Positions 34,521 through 47,354 of a DNA stretch of 64,000 nucleotides are shown here, piece after piece. Each line of letters begins with the position of its first letter. Position 1 is the stretch's first letter. Source of the DNA: Poecilobothrus nobilitatus (taxonomy: Eukaryota > Arthropoda > Insecta > Diptera > Dolichopodidae); assembly GCA_947095535.1 (NCBI GenBank), contig OX352774.1, positions 178,620,200 through 178,684,199 on the forward strand. Reading direction: 5' to 3'. The notes beneath the pieces were generated by a model, which was given only the letters and a program-made list of their open reading frames with translations, searched no databases and was not told the DNA's origin. The position numbers were made by a program, and so were the translations under genes.

Positions 34521-37500
34521 CAGATATTTTAGTGTCAAGTATAATTAAATTCATTTCTGTCTATTATAATTATGTTACGTTCGAAAAAGAAATGCTGTGG
34601 TCTTTAGATTACGAAAATGTAAAATAAATTATAAATTTCATTTAAGTTAAAAAAACAAAGTAGTTATTAAGAAATAAGATAAATATAGGGCATGTAATAA
34701 ACAAATGTTAAAGGATCTGTTAAATAAAAGAATATTTAATAAAAATATTTAATTTATTAAAAATTTTATAATTTATATTTTTTGTCAGTACATATATTTT
34801 TTTTTTTTTTTCAGTTATATTATCAAAATAAAATCCTTATTATTTTTTTTTGTTTTTTGTAATTATTAAACTATCATTTCCATTTTATATAATTTCTAAC
34901 AAAACCCAAAAACAAAAGGACTTTTTAAATAATTATAAATTTTCACAACAATTATAACACAACTAATTTTTTATATTAAAACTTAATATCCTTAATAAAA
35001 TTGAATTAAAAGAAAATTTAAAATAATAATAAAAAATAATTAAATATTTCTATTTAAATTTCAATTAAATATAATTAAATTCAATATAAAGCTAATATTT
35101 ATCAATAACCTAGTCTATTTATATATGTGTATCTAAAAATACTTTTTTGTTATAATAAATTAATTAATATAATATTAATAATAAAATTTTGAATATATTA
35201 ATATTAATCTATATAATATGTTTATTAATATCAAATATATAAATACATTTATATGTACTTAATATGTTTTAGATTATTTTACGAATATAATTATTTAAAT
35301 ATTCAATAATAAATTTAATTAAATTTTAATTACAGGTGTTGTTACTGTAAATTTTTTTGTTTACGCTTATTTAGTGAAAAACGAAAAAAAAAAAAATAAA
35401 ATTGTTTATTAAAATAATAAAATTATAACGAATAAAACAAATCCCTATATATTTTATATTATTTAATTAATAGGTTAAATGAAAATTTTTCTATTAAATA
35501 TTTAATTAATATTTTCGAATAATTATTAAATAAGAGTTACAGTTTCTTAATATTATTAATTAATAACCGTTCTTTTCCTTTTTTAATGTCAAGTTTATTA
35601 ATTGAAATCATATTAATATAAATTAGTTATTAATAAATAATTAAAAATTGAATTAATTTATTTAAATATTATAAAATATAAAAGAAATTTTAAGCTTAGT
35701 GAAAATTTATTTACTTAAAATAAATACATATAATATAAAATAGTTATATTTAATAAAAAAAAAGGAAAAAATTAAAAAAATTAAATTATTAATAAAAAAT
35801 TAAATAAAAGAAGATATTAATAATAAAAAAAAAATTAATAAATTATTACAAAAAAAAAATATATAATTATAATATAATAAATATAAAAAAAAAAATTAAA
35901 AAATATAATATAATAAATTTGGAATACAATATTATAATTTTAAATAATTACATATTTATTCATTATTAATAAAATATTACAATTATTATTATTAATTATT
36001 TGTGTGTAATTTTGCATAAAAATTGTTATCCGTTAAGGCCAATTCAATGTTATTTTTCTTATAATAAAAAGTGAAAATAAAAAAAAATATAATAAAAAAT
36101 TAATACAAAAAACAAAAATAAATAAATACATATTTAAAAATAAAAAAAAATTTTTTTTTAATTTTACAAAAGAAATAAAAATTAAATATAGAAATAAATT
36201 TCCTTTATATATATATATATATATATGTATTATTATAATAGGTATATAAAAATATATTCGTGTATCATAAAAATTATTTATGAACTTGAAAATTACCCTT
36301 GTATATAAAACGTGCATACAATATACAATACAAAACAATATTTAACAATAAATTATATTAAAATTTATTCAATTTCTTATAAAAAAAAAATTAATATTTA
36401 AACTGTATACATACATACATGTATAAACATTTCTACAATTAAATATCTATATATACATCAATACAATTTGCTGTACATAAAATATTTCAATAAAAAAAAA
36501 AAAAAAATCAGTGAAGTGATTTAATATTATTATTGACATTTTGGTTGTTTCTCCTGTTTATTTTGTATTTTTTGTTTTTCCCTAGGTACAATCAATTCCA
36601 ATAAAAGGACAATAAAAGTACATACATATATACTTTTTTATTTTATATTGTTTTTTTTTTTTTGTTATACATATATAATATTATATACATACATACTTTT
36701 ATAATTCAAGTATACGTTTATATTTTTTTTTTTTTTTACTGATCCTTTTATTCCTTTCATTTATTTTTTTATTGTGGTCAAATTTTGAAAAAAAAAAAAA
36801 ACAAAAAATAAACAATATAAAAAATCACATTAAAAATTCACAACCACATTTTTTTTTTTTTTTCATCTGATCATTATTTTTTTTGGTTTTTTTTTTTTTG
36901 TTTTATAAATTTTTATCATTGATTGATATTTGCTTGTTATATAAATTGTACTGTTAAATAAAACAAAAAAAAAAAACAAAACTAAAAAATAACAACAATC
37001 CTTAAAAAAAAAAAAAAGAAGAAACAAGGAAAACAAAAAAAAAAAATTTAATAAAAAGTAATAAAATTCACTGACCTGGTTTAATACAGTTATTATATCT
37101 TACACACAATATAATAAACATAACGGTATATTAATGTTCATACACGTACAAAAAAAGAAATAATAATAAAAAAAAACTAACGGTATATTAAATAATAACT
37201 GTTATATGAATAATAAATATTATAAATATATATAGCTATATTGTATAAAAAAAAAAAAAAATATAAGCAATAGCCGTAGTTCACGACGAAATATATTCCA
37301 AAAAAAAAAAAACAACAACAAGAACCAAAAAACTGACATTTAATAGGAGCAGAGCGCTCATTTATACAAGTTCGTTGATACACTAACAAACACACTTAAA
37401 TTAAGTTACAATTTTGATTGAAGAATTAAAAAAAAATACAAATTTATATTTGTATATACATATTTGTATGTATATAAGAAAAATTAATGTTTGTTTGCTT

Positions 37501-38869
37501 AAAAGCTTTAAAATATTCATTATAAATTATCCCGTTATTTCGTTTTGTTTTTAATTCTTGTGTTTTTGTTTTGTTTCATATTTTTTTTTTTCTTTTATAT
37601 CCTTTTATATAAAATATAAAGGATATCATTCTGTTTTTAAATATAGTGACATTAAATTTAATAAGGTCCTACTTTTATAAAACAATTGGTTAAAGCTAAA
37701 AAAAAATCAAAAAAAAAAATATCATATAAAAAAGAAAAGAGTGACACAAAAAGAAAATAAATAAAAAAAAAAGAAATTAATAAAAAAATTAAAATAAAAT
37801 TCAGTAAAGTGTATAACAAAAAAAAAAAGAGAATATAAAAAGAAAAGTGGCAAGTAGTAATATAAGTGTAGCAAAAAAATTTTTTTTTTCTCAAAAGTGT
37901 TTACAAATTAATTTATTTCTATTATCACTGAAATAGTATGCGATGATTAAAGGTGTTTGTAATTGTTAATAATTATTAAAGAAAATAAAAAAAAAAGAAG
38001 AAAAATATATAATAAAAAAAATATATATATAAGAGGAAAAAATATAAAATATAAAAAGAAATATAAAATCCTGCTGTTCATTTCCTGATGGGAAATAAGT
38101 TTTGTTTTTCTTTGTTTTTTGTTTTATCAAAAAAAAAAAAAATTAAATAAATTAAAGTAAAATAAATAATTTTAATATTCAAATAAAATAACAAAATTGA
38201 AAAAAACAAAAAAAAAAAATGATAAATTAATTAAAATAAATAATAAAAATATTTTTTAAAACAACATAAAAAAAAAAAAAAGGATATTTCAAAAAATATA
38301 TTCCTTAAGATTTATTTGTTCATACCAAAAATAAAAATAACACGTGTTTTTACCGCCTGAAGTAATTAAGAGTATAAATTGAAGAGGTTTGGTTACTCAA
38401 AAAAGATCATAATAAAAAAAAAAAAAAAAGAGAAAAACACAAAAAGGATATCAAATACATACAAGGAATACCAAAAAATAAAATAAAAGCAAAAAACGGA
38501 TATTTAAAAAAAAAACACACAAATTCTGATTTGAAAGGAACAAAAAAAAAATTAAAGGTATATTTATATTTATTTTTATTTTTTTTTGTTTTAACATTAT
38601 TACTTAGATTGTAATTTAGGTATAAGTATAAGATTTTATAAATAATAAATCAAAAATGTAATAAAATATAATATAATATTTTTTACTCATTGTTAGTTTT
38701 GTTGAGAATTAGAAAGAGTATACCCAACCTATTAAGACAAATGAAAAATTGAGTAAATAAATTATTAAAATTAATTTTGTAATTCAATAATGAGGCTGAT
38801 AGATGCAGAAAGAAAAGTTCCATGACCAACATTACTTTCCTCTGATTACATTTCGATTTACTTCTGTCA
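34521..38869. other. Extreme AT-rich desert
   Basis: About 4.3 kb with very few G or C bases, almost wholly A runs, T runs and AT or ATT words, including a (TA)n tract at 36208-36226. The longest open frames of the window lie here (101 codons minus at 36033-36338; 78 at 37658-37894) but translate to Phe/Ile/Tyr/Leu-rich peptides expected from T-rich DNA. The word AAGGATAT and its complement ATATCCTT recur next to A or T runs. No gene, tRNA or mitochondrial-type coding frame recognised. Confidence 0.7.
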
Positions 38870-39405
38870 GATAAAAGTCCCATTGGATTTTTGAGTTTTT
38901 GACTTCCAACTGTAAAAGAAAATTTCAAAAAAGAAGAGGTCCCAAAGTCACAAAAAGTCCCTTCTGACTCATTGAAGTGAGTGAGTGACTAATTGGAATT
39001 TATTGTTTTGAAAATCTGTGAACTAATTTCGTATGTATTTCATTCTGAGAATTGGGAGCTAATTTAATTTTGGTTTTAGGGACAATTTTCGTCTTTTTTT
39101 TGGACACCTTTTCATAAAATAAATTTTGAAGAATACTTTTGTACACAATTAGTCCCCAATTTTGCGATGTAAATTAAAACTAGATTTTCTGTTCAAAAAA
39201 TTCATAATATAAAATTTCATTATTTGATTTGCGAAATTTTGTTATATTTTAATGGTATTTTTGACACATTTTAATAGACTCATCAACTCATCTTATTGAA
39301 AATTCTGTTTTTAGAACTAAGATAAAAGTATCATGCATAGGGTTTTTAATCCAATGATGTAAGTCAAAAGTGTCAAAATGGAGATTTTCGCCATTGGACT
39401 TTGAT
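38870..39405. repeat. Possible inverted-repeat element, family H
   Basis: The left end has AAAAGTCCCATTGGATTTT (about 38873) with TTTTTGACTT nearby; the right end carries the complementary sense CGCCATTGGACTTTGA (about 39390) preceded by AAGTCAAAAGTG. Similar words occur at 61385-61565 and 62290-62485. Degenerate, and the ends are not sharply defined. Confidence 0.4.
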
Positions 39406-39784
39406 AGATGATATATAAAAACATAAATTATGGATATAAGTAAGGTATAAAAAAGGAAAAAAGAATAGCTTCGAAGAAGAGTCCTTTCAAATTGTTATTT
39501 TGTTGAAATACTACTCAATTCTGAAAATTAATTCAGTAAAAAAGGATATATGTACGAAAACTTTGTATTTTAATTTATTGCAGTAAAAAAAAAATATTAT
39601 TTCTGAATCTATGGATATAATATATAAGTTATACTGTTAAAAGAATTCTAATCGTATCCTTATTTTAACAGAAAACCAAAGTAATAACAAATACGGGAGT
39701 TTTTATACAAATAATTTTCTGTGGTCATATAATTTAATACTTGTATATCCTCATTTGTTCCTTATTTTTCAAGACGATTTTATG

Positions 39785-40190
39785 ATAATTATTGAATTTT
39801 TGTTAGCTCTATAAAATTTTGTTTCTTAGTTTCACTCTGTCCGTCCGTCTGTTTACAAAACTTGTACACCACAACTTTGCTTCCTTACATTTTCCAAACA
39901 CTTTTAACAAGATCCTTCAAATATACTTTAAGAGAAGAAACATTTTTTGGAATTAGCATAATAAGTTACCTCAAAATGAGTGTTTGAACCATCTCCTGTT
40001 TAAGAGCTATTATTCGAAAAGATCCAAAATTAAAAATTAGACGCGTAAGTTACCTCAAAAAAAATTGTTTGCTCTGCCTCCTGTTTAAAACGTAATTATT
40101 ACGAATCAAAAATTAAAAATTTGTTATTTTCCGACAACTCTAACTTATCTACCTGTACAAAATAAAACGTAAATATAATGACAAAAAAAA
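39785..40190 (-). repeat. Dispersed repeat family C, minus-strand copy
   Basis: Complement of the family 3' half: the plus strand shows TCACTCTGTCCGTCCGTCTG then TTTACAAAACTTGTACACC, and further right CTGTTTAAGAGCTATTA and CCTGTTTAAAACGTAATTA, corresponding to the AATAGCTCTTAAACAG units. The unit with the RAGCTCTTAAACAG word appears twice here, suggesting internal tandem structure. Confidence 0.6.
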
Positions 40191-40394
40191 GTCCCTATAA
40201 TAATGTTCTTACATTCTATTAACAACTTTTCTAAATTTTTTTAGGATTTTCTTAAATTTTAAGATAGTGTTTCTTGATTTTTCATAATTTTTGTTTGCAT
40301 ATAAAATTCAAAAATAGTTATCTTGTTCAAAAATGTTGGTACTGCAAGTCACAGTATCCTAAACTGTTTATATTGCCTTTTGAAAAATCCGCGA

Positions 40395-40520
40395 ATTTAA
40401 AAATCTCTGGTTTACTTTTTTTTCCGCATTTCTTCTACCTTACAGGTTCCATTCTACAGCTTGGCGTACCACTGATGTTATCGGGCGCCTTAGAATATGA
40501 CTAATCTATTTCCATTTTTT
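40395..40520 (-). mobile_element. Short LINE fragment, C-terminal end of a reverse transcriptase
   Basis: Minus-strand translation gives KKWK-stop-ISHILRRP, then SVVRQAVEWN, a stop, then GRRNAEKK. This matches the well-known C-terminal pattern W.WIGH.LRR....RQA..WNPQG.R..G.P of one group of LINE RT proteins (BovB/RTE- or CR1-like; I cannot separate them here). Several in-frame stops make it a relic. The plus-strand reading that looks like a 3'-terminal exon after a TTACAG acceptor is a by-product. Confidence 0.65.
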
Positions 40521-42609
40521 CTACTCAAAACTCTTCGTTCATTATTCGCTTTGGCCAGAATATACGACATATTATTTACATATTATCTCAAGCATTTATT
40601 TACAACAACATGTAGTTTATGTATATTATTTCTAGATACAAGCCATGCTGGTGGTTTACATACTGTCTTGTTTTTTCTTTTCATTCAAAAACTAATGTTT
40701 CTTTTTTTTTATCCAGAATTTTTCATTTACTAAATAAATGTTTACAACATTCAAATATAATATTTGAGATTAATCAGATTTATTCCCCTAATAAGAACCA
40801 CATTTATGAGTCTTCTAATAGTCAACTTCCATATTTTAATTGACCATGTGCTGTTCAAACGTATAATTTTCATATTCATAAACAAAAAAAAAAAGAAAAT
40901 TCAATTAATAATCTACCATAATATCATGTAAAAAATTATACACCGGAATAAAATATTTCCTCAAAAAGTTAATAAATTCTTTTTTTTTTTTTTTTTCTTC
41001 TTTTTGACAAAATTTTATGACTAAAGTTCATAATTCATTATAATAATAGTTAAATAAAAACAAGAAAATAAAATAGGAAATTTATTATAATTAAAACTTT
41101 GGACTTGATTTTAGTACCTACTTCTAAATAAAATGAAAAAAAAAAAATAAAATTAGAATAAATTAATTTATAAATTCAACTTAAAACTAAAATAAACAAT
41201 AAAAATCGAGATTTGTTATCCTTTATACAAAAAATATTTATGTTGGGCTTTTTAAAAAGAAAAAAAAAAACTTACCCTTAAACAACTTTCAAATAAAAAA
41301 TAATTTAAAAGGTACAAATATTTTACTAAAGGTAAAATAAGAGTATTAAGTAATCCGTTTATTAACTCTCTCACTTTCAATATTCAATTCTTATTTTTAA
41401 CCAGAAAAAAACACAAATATCCTATTCCTAATGTAAACTGTAAAGAATAATTTAACTCCACTATTTCTTACAAAAGTACAATAAAATTTTTATTGACCGA
41501 TTTTCTTTCTCATTTTCTTTTCATATGCGGACATAATTTTGAAATTAAATATTCCATACGATTGCCATTTCATCCAATTTTCACCAATCCGTTTTTTTTT
41601 TCATACAAATTATATTCATATTTAAAGTGAAAAATATAAGATGTCCTTTTTTCTATACATCTAATGTAAATTTTTTATTTTTTCTAATACATTTTAATAC
41701 ATAAATTTCAATTTAGGCAATCTTCAGGTTTTTTTATTTAATAATATACCTATACCTTCTATTAGTTTTAATATTTACTTTTACCCATTGTAAATTTCCC
41801 GCTGAAATTAAACGATTTGATTTAAAATTAATTTCTATATATAAAAAAAAAAAAAATATCCTTGTAATATTAATATAATTGAACTCAAGAAATTAAACTT
41901 TCATTCCATATAAATTAAAAAAAAAAAAAAAAATCTTTAAAATATTCCGGAATTTTTTAAGAGTCCTTCTAGGAAAAAAAAAAACAACTATAAACAAGAA
42001 GCACAAAAAAAAAGAAAAGTTAAATGAAAGTTACTTGTTTAGCGTGTTATTTAAATTAACACATGTCCTTCAAATAACAAAAAAAAAAAAAAAAATTGAT
42101 TTACAAGAAGGTAAAAAACAAAACACAAAAAAAAACAAAAAACTAAAGTGATTTTAATAATAAAAAAAAATACTATTGTATATATACATATATACATATA
42201 GTAACCTACTTGTTACCTACTTGTATATATGGCTAGTATGTTTTATATAAGTATCCATAATATAACAAGTATTTTTTTTGCCTTGTAATTTAATAATGTC
42301 TACAATTAAAATTGCCTTTAATGAATTTTCTGTGAATAAACTATAGTTTTAATTTAAAGTATGTTCTATTTGTATTTTAAAATCATTAGGAGCTGATGAT
42401 AATAAAAAAAAATTAATGTTTTCGTAAATGTACGATACACGGTAGTAATGTAAACTTTAAGATTCATTCCTACTTGTTACATAAGCTAATTACAAAATTA
42501 CCCGTAAACATTAATTTTTGTTTAAGGAAATTTGTGAAGTTTGCGATGTAACGGTAGATTCGTCAATTTGTTCTTCTTCGCTTACTAAACAATAGGAATA
42601 TACTCTTTT
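40521..42609. other. AT-rich non-genic DNA
   Basis: Three overlapping plus-strand frames of 74-78 codons near 40274-40843 carry no known motif and overlap the LINE relic or its flank. The rest is A/T runs. Confidence 0.6.
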
Positions 42610-43030
42610 CTACCAATTTAGGTTTAGCTAAATGGGAGAGAAAAACTGAGTGGAAATCGGATATTAAGAGTTAGTTGGAAGGTAAATTAAAAATGAATAT
42701 AAAAAGGTCCTTTTTGAATAGTTGGAAATTTTAGCTAATTTTAATAAATTTATAACCAATTACCAATAACCAGTTTTAAATCACCTAGAAATTTCTACAG
42801 TGTAGAAATGATCACTTGTTGCCTCTCTTGTGGTACGATGGTACAGTTTAAGGGGAGATATAATAATTTTTAATTCAATAGAGCAAATGTTGTTACCTAC
42901 AAGATACATCTCTATAAAAGAGTTAAGGAATGTTGAGTCGAGTAGTTATTGTCACTATCTCTAAAATGTAGAATTTTGTCGAGATAATTTAAAGAATTTT
43001 AGGGGCACCAACCTATATATAAGAGACGTA
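42610..43030 (-). mobile_element. LINE 3' end (family E), copy 1
   Basis: Homologous at nucleotide level to 53608-54095: shared GGGAGAGA/GAGAGAGA, ATACATCTCTATAAAAGAG versus ATACCTATCTATAAAAGAG, and GGGG-CACCAACCTATAT versus GGGGAGGCAGCCTATATG. Minus-strand translation is broken by stops but keeps YIGW-P, the counterpart of HIGCLPTS in the other copy, as seen just upstream of the C-terminus in LINE RT proteins (L.WLP). The coding end is at the left. A different LINE in opposite orientation abuts it on the right. Confidence 0.6.
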
Positions 43031-43035
43031 AAATT

Positions 43036-43425
43036 ATGTAAAGTTACCATGGTAAACAGATTCTTATCCCTAAATCGCAACAATATCGGTAATGTAATAG
43101 GAGTTTTAACGGAACATTGTCCGATCAGCAAACATGTCAGTAGCCAAGGAATTCCCTCATAAGATTTTTGAAGAAGCTAGAAAAATCCAGAAGAGGTGGA
43201 ATCTATGCTTGTTGTGTGAATGCACAGTATTTCCTCCAAAGCGGAGAAATTTTCTTTAAATAAATAACCTTTTCCATCTGTCTGAGGTGGTCTTAATAAA
43301 TTTGCAGCGTTTTGTATAAAGCTCTCAATGGTTTAATTAGGAGAAACACTGAACCAAGATGTCACAATAGCCCTAAACTGGCCTAAGTGTTCTCCTACAT
43401 ATACGTACCTACCTAGTACGGTAAA
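43036..43425 (+). mobile_element. LINE fragment after RNase H domain (family I), copy 1
   Basis: Plus-strand translation starts VNRFLSLNRNNIGNVIG and continues VLTEHCPISKHVSSQGIP, matching the segment downstream of RNase H in I/LOA/R1-like LINEs (LSL.R..L..V.G.LTGHC....H....G), then LCLLCECTVFPPKRR in a shifted frame, corresponding to the CPA/C-rich end. The tail has CACAATAGCCCTAAACTGG and CCTAAGTG, typical of the 3' UTR of such elements. Stops and at least one frameshift show it is dead. The same sequence occurs on the minus strand at 57950-58218. Confidence 0.75.
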
Positions 43426-44525
43426 GGTACAGGCAAAATAACAGGAAATTACTTTTTTTAGTAACTTCAATATAATCTTCTGTTTTAATTAGGATTTCAT
43501 AAAATATTCAAAAAAATTAAATGAAGAATACAAAATTTCGGACATAAGTGTAGTTTGAACTGGAAAAAAAAATTAAAAAACATAATCATCAATGCACATA
43601 CATAAATAAACTACACATGCATATATATGTACATTATAATTATTAATTGAATTAGTTTTAATCACGATATTAACTTAATAAAAAAAAGGAAAAAAAAAAA
43701 CAAGAAATATATACTTTTACTTCTTTACATATACACAGAAAGTTGTATAAACATAATAACAGCGAAAACATACATATATGTGTACACTGTACATTATTAA
43801 AAAATAAAGTAAAAGAGAGGGTATACGGAGAAAACAGTGTAGCTGTATAGTAAAGAGAAAGGGTTTTCTTTTAATTCATGTGGTTTGGTAATGAAAGAGA
43901 AGGAAATGTAAAATGGTAAACATTATTTTGTAAATTTACAAAATTTTCTTTTTATGAAAAAATTGTTTTTGTTTTTTTTATGTTGTTATTCTAAGCTTTG
44001 GTTTTTGCACCTTTTTGAATACAAAATAGGTATACCACTACTACTTATTACAAGTACTTGTCAAAAAAAAAAAGAAGAAAAATAATAGAACAACGTGTAC
44101 TTTGTTATAGAATCATGTATATGAATTGTTAAGGTATTGGTATGTACAATAATTTGCAATATATATATATATATATATATGTACATAATATGTATATATA
44201 TGTGTATTATATATAATTTTTTTTTTTAATAGTTCATAAACTTGTAAAAATACGTGATTTTTTGTTTGTAGGTAAGTGGTTTTTGTGCTTATGTAAGAAA
44301 ATTAGTCAAAAGGAAACAATAAAAAAAAAAAAAAGATAAACAAAAAACAAAATTGAAGTCAACACATTAAACTTTGTAAAGTACTACTAATTTTAGTAGT
44401 AATTTTTTTTGAAGTTCTAATTATAAAATGGTGTATGTGATAAATTTAAAGTTTTTTTATTTTTGAAATTTATTGGTTTTATATAAAAAAAAAAAATTGT
44501 AACCGATATATATATATTTTTTTTT
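43426..44525. other. AT-rich DNA with a (TA)n tract
   Basis: A (TA)n microsatellite lies at about 44159-44181. No gene or recognised element. Confidence 0.6.
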
Positions 44526-44644
44526 TAGTGCATAAATGTGAACAGGAAATTACACAGCCTTTTTTTTCAGGGATTCGAAACCTCACTCCCTCGGTGTTTA
44601 CAGCGTATTTTATATGCTTTTACCCACTAGGCCACCGAGACCCC
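44526..44644 (-). mobile_element. tRNA-derived SINE (SINE1), copy 6, internally deleted
   Basis: Minus-strand copy with an excellent head (GGTCTCGGTGGCCTAGTGGG) and box B GGTTTCGAATCC. Directly after box B it jumps to CTGAAAAAAAAGGCTGTG, so about 60 bases including the GTCGTAAG/CTTACGAC stem are missing. It ends in CTGTTCACATTTATGCAC. Confidence 0.8.
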
Positions 44645-45477
44645 ATATAACCGATGTTAAATAATTGATTTCATTGTCAACTATTTAAAATTACATATAC
44701 ATTTTTCGGATTAAAAAACTCCTTGGAAATATTGGATTTAAAAAATTTCCAAGAAAATTCATTTAGTAAGTACTCCTTTTTGCTTTGAAACTGTTGTAGT
44801 TGTGTAAGGATAACATTAATTAAATTAAGTAATTATTTTTTATTGTTTTTTTTTCGACCGTTTCAATTAATTTAAGTCTTTTCTTGATTAAAAAAATTAT
44901 AAGATCTTCTTTTTAAATTTTTGTGAAATAGTAGGTACTTTATTGTTATCCTTACAAAGAAATTTTACAATTTCAAAATTTTTTTTTTTTTTGAATTTAC
45001 TAACAAGAATTTTTCAACTTTGAAATGCATTTTAGCAAATTTTTAATTAACTTGTTGAAAAATAAACGAAAAACATTAAAGCATTCAGCTTAAATCAAAA
45101 AAGTATAACCATAACCATGGAAGGTGGAAAATCAAAGTGAAAATGTAAAAAAATTACCCAAGAATGAAAAAAAAAGGTAGAAAAACGATTTTTATAAGTA
45201 TATATACTTATTTTTTTTATAGACTTTGATTTTATATTTTTCCACCAAAAACAACATAAAAACGTAATTTTTTTCTAATAATTCTATACTTTTATATCAT
45301 TAGGCAGGTTTTTAAATATGTACATTTTCAAAAAGACAATTAAAAGCCTAATGGAATTAAAGTCTCATATGTTGCATCAAAATTCAATAAATTAAAATGC
45401 CTCTTTCTTCGGTATTAAGGTAATCCTAAAAATCTACCACCACATTCAATAAATATTAGAGTTTTAAGTTTTATATC
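44645..45477. other. AT-rich non-genic DNA
   Basis: No gene or repeat recognised. Confidence 0.6.
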
Positions 45478-46055
45478 CTACTAACAATAAATTTTCACAG
45501 CTGTTTAAGTTGTAAGTCTCTAAAAATTCTGAATTTTCAATTTTTGACGGGGTATAAGTATAAACATATTTTTTTTAAGTAACTCTGTTCAAAAATTGTC
45601 AAAGATCTTCCTTCTCTCAAAATTTCAAAACCCATAATTAAAAGTGGTCCGGAGATAAGGAGAAACCAAAAATATCCATAATTATGGCTTTACATAATTA
45701 TGGTAAATTTAAATACCACAATTTCAAAAAATTGTATAATTTTTATATTGATTTATAAAGTCGTGTCGTTTGACATTTTTAAATTGCAAAAATATTAAAC
45801 TGAACCTTAAATAATATGAACATTTTAAAATAGGAATTTTCTAGAGTATCTTCAGGGCTGTAAAACTTTGTAATGGATGGTATTACATAAAAAAAAATTT
45901 CTTCGACAATATTAAATTTTGGCGTCAAATCTATCCATTATTAAAATTTTATTACTCCATCTTAAACGGTATAGAAGCTTTCTAAACAGATTGATGAACG
46001 GACGGGTAGATTAAAATTCTTAATCAAATTTTTCGAAAATTTCTTATCTATACAA
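45478..46055 (+). repeat. Dispersed repeat family C, diverged copy
   Basis: Landmarks in family order: TTTTCAATTTTTGA, CTCAAAATTTCAAAACCC, AATTATGGTAAATTTAAATA, TCGTGTCGTTTGACATTTT, CAGGGCTGTAAAACTTTG, GTATAGAAGCTTTCTAAACAG, then GATGAACGGACGGG. More diverged than the 18255 copy. Confidence 0.6.
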
Positions 46056-47004
46056 TAAAAAAATTGTTTTAGAATGACAATTTTTTTTTGGTTAATCATA
46101 ATTTTCATCATTTTGGTTAATTTATTTGATGATTAGATGCAACATTGTATGATTTCATTAAGTTGATACACCTCCACAATACGATGATGATGAATCTATT
46201 TTACAGTTATACATATATTTTTCTTTTAAAAATCTTAAATAATCCTCATACATTTTAAAAGTTAATGATATGCATTAAAAGGATTAATTTTATTTTATAT
46301 AGCATCTCTATCGTTTTTCTTCTCTGTCTGTTTTTATTTCAAAAAAAAAAAAATTTTCAATAAAATTAAGTATATAAATTTTTTTTATAATTCTACAGAT
46401 TTTTGTTAATTTTTAATGTATGGAAACTAAAGATAAAAATGAAAAAAAAAAAAAAAAACTCAATACTATGTTATAAATCAGTTTTCAACGCTCGTTACAT
46501 AAAATTTATTTAAAATTTTAAAGTTCATATGTATTATTATGCTTATATCTATAAAATCATAGTTACTGTTCAGTATGTGTAGGAATATAGTGGGGTATGC
46601 GGTGGGTATAATGATTTAACATAATTTTCCATTACTTTTACTATTTATAAACTAAACCGTTTTTTTTTCTTCTTTTTGTTTTTCTGCAAAAATGTCGTTA
46701 AAAAGCAAAAAACAAAAAAAAAAACGGAAAATCTAAAAAACTTTTTAATTATTAGAGTTAACATTTTTAAAACATGACATAACTGAAAAGATTTTGTATT
46801 TTTTTTTTATTGATTTAAGTAGAAAATGTCAGAGAGATATGGAAAGAGATAATCATTAGAGAAAAAAATGATTTCTTTCTTTTTGTTTTGTTGTTAAAAA
46901 AAATCAAAATTTTATTTAAAATCAAGTTAAGTATGCTTTAAATTTAAGAAAATATTGTCGAAAGAAATTCATATTAAAGATATTTTCTAAAAATTTAAAA
47001 TAAT
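46056..47004. other. AT-rich non-genic DNA
   Basis: No gene or repeat recognised. Confidence 0.6.
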
Positions 47005-47300
47005 TTTTTTCCATTGCATTTTGGAGTAGCTGGAAGTTATCGAAAGGTGCTAAAGAGGAGCAGTACGCGAGCATGATTGCTCTATCAATGTTCGAAATTT
47101 TATCACACTAAACACAACCTCTCTTTTTGACAAAACAACAAACAAGGTAAATTTATTACTATTGGGTAGTACTTTTTGAGTAAGCGATATTCTGCTATGG
47201 AGTAAAAACGGATGTAAGTATAGAAATCTAATTAACAAAGATGTGGACGTTCCCCTTAAACTTTTACAAATTGAAAATGTAATCATCCCTAAAATTAGAC
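47005..47300 (-). mobile_element. LINE 3' end (family D), copy 2
   Basis: Minus-strand translation includes YIFNL, a stop, KFKGNVHIFVN, a stop and ISILTSVFTP, colinear with YIYNKQRFMVNINNFVHNMP..LKSIFIPP of the 56022 copy. The 3' UTR shares ATCGAAAG, AGAGGAGCA, and an ACTAAACAC/CCTC block with it. The 85-codon frame at 47050-47307 is a by-product in another frame. Confidence 0.7.
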
Positions 47301-47304
47301 AACA

Positions 47305-47354
47305 CATTGGATGGATGGTGGGTGATGGATGGTGATGGTGATGGTGACAGTGAT
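47305..47354. repeat. GATGGT-type minisatellite
   Basis: About eight tandem copies of GATGGT/GATG units, unusually GC-rich for the window. It borders the coding edge of the LINE copy. No coding evidence. Confidence 0.8.

Noticed and set aside
36033..36338. Longest open frame in the window (101 codons, minus)
   Set aside because: It lies in T/A homopolymer DNA and translates to Phe/Ile/Tyr/Leu strings. At this base composition about one frame of this length is expected by chance in 128 kb of double-strand sequence.
34521..38869. Nuclear insertion of mitochondrial DNA or a control region
   Set aside because: Despite the AT content, no mitochondrial protein frame, tRNA or rRNA stretch could be recognised.
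40430..40504. Apparent 3'-terminal exon after a CTACCTTACAG acceptor, ending in a stop on the plus strand
   Set aside because: The opposite strand reads as a known LINE RT C-terminal pattern (ISHILRRP ... RQAVEWN ... GRRN), which explains the higher GC content better.
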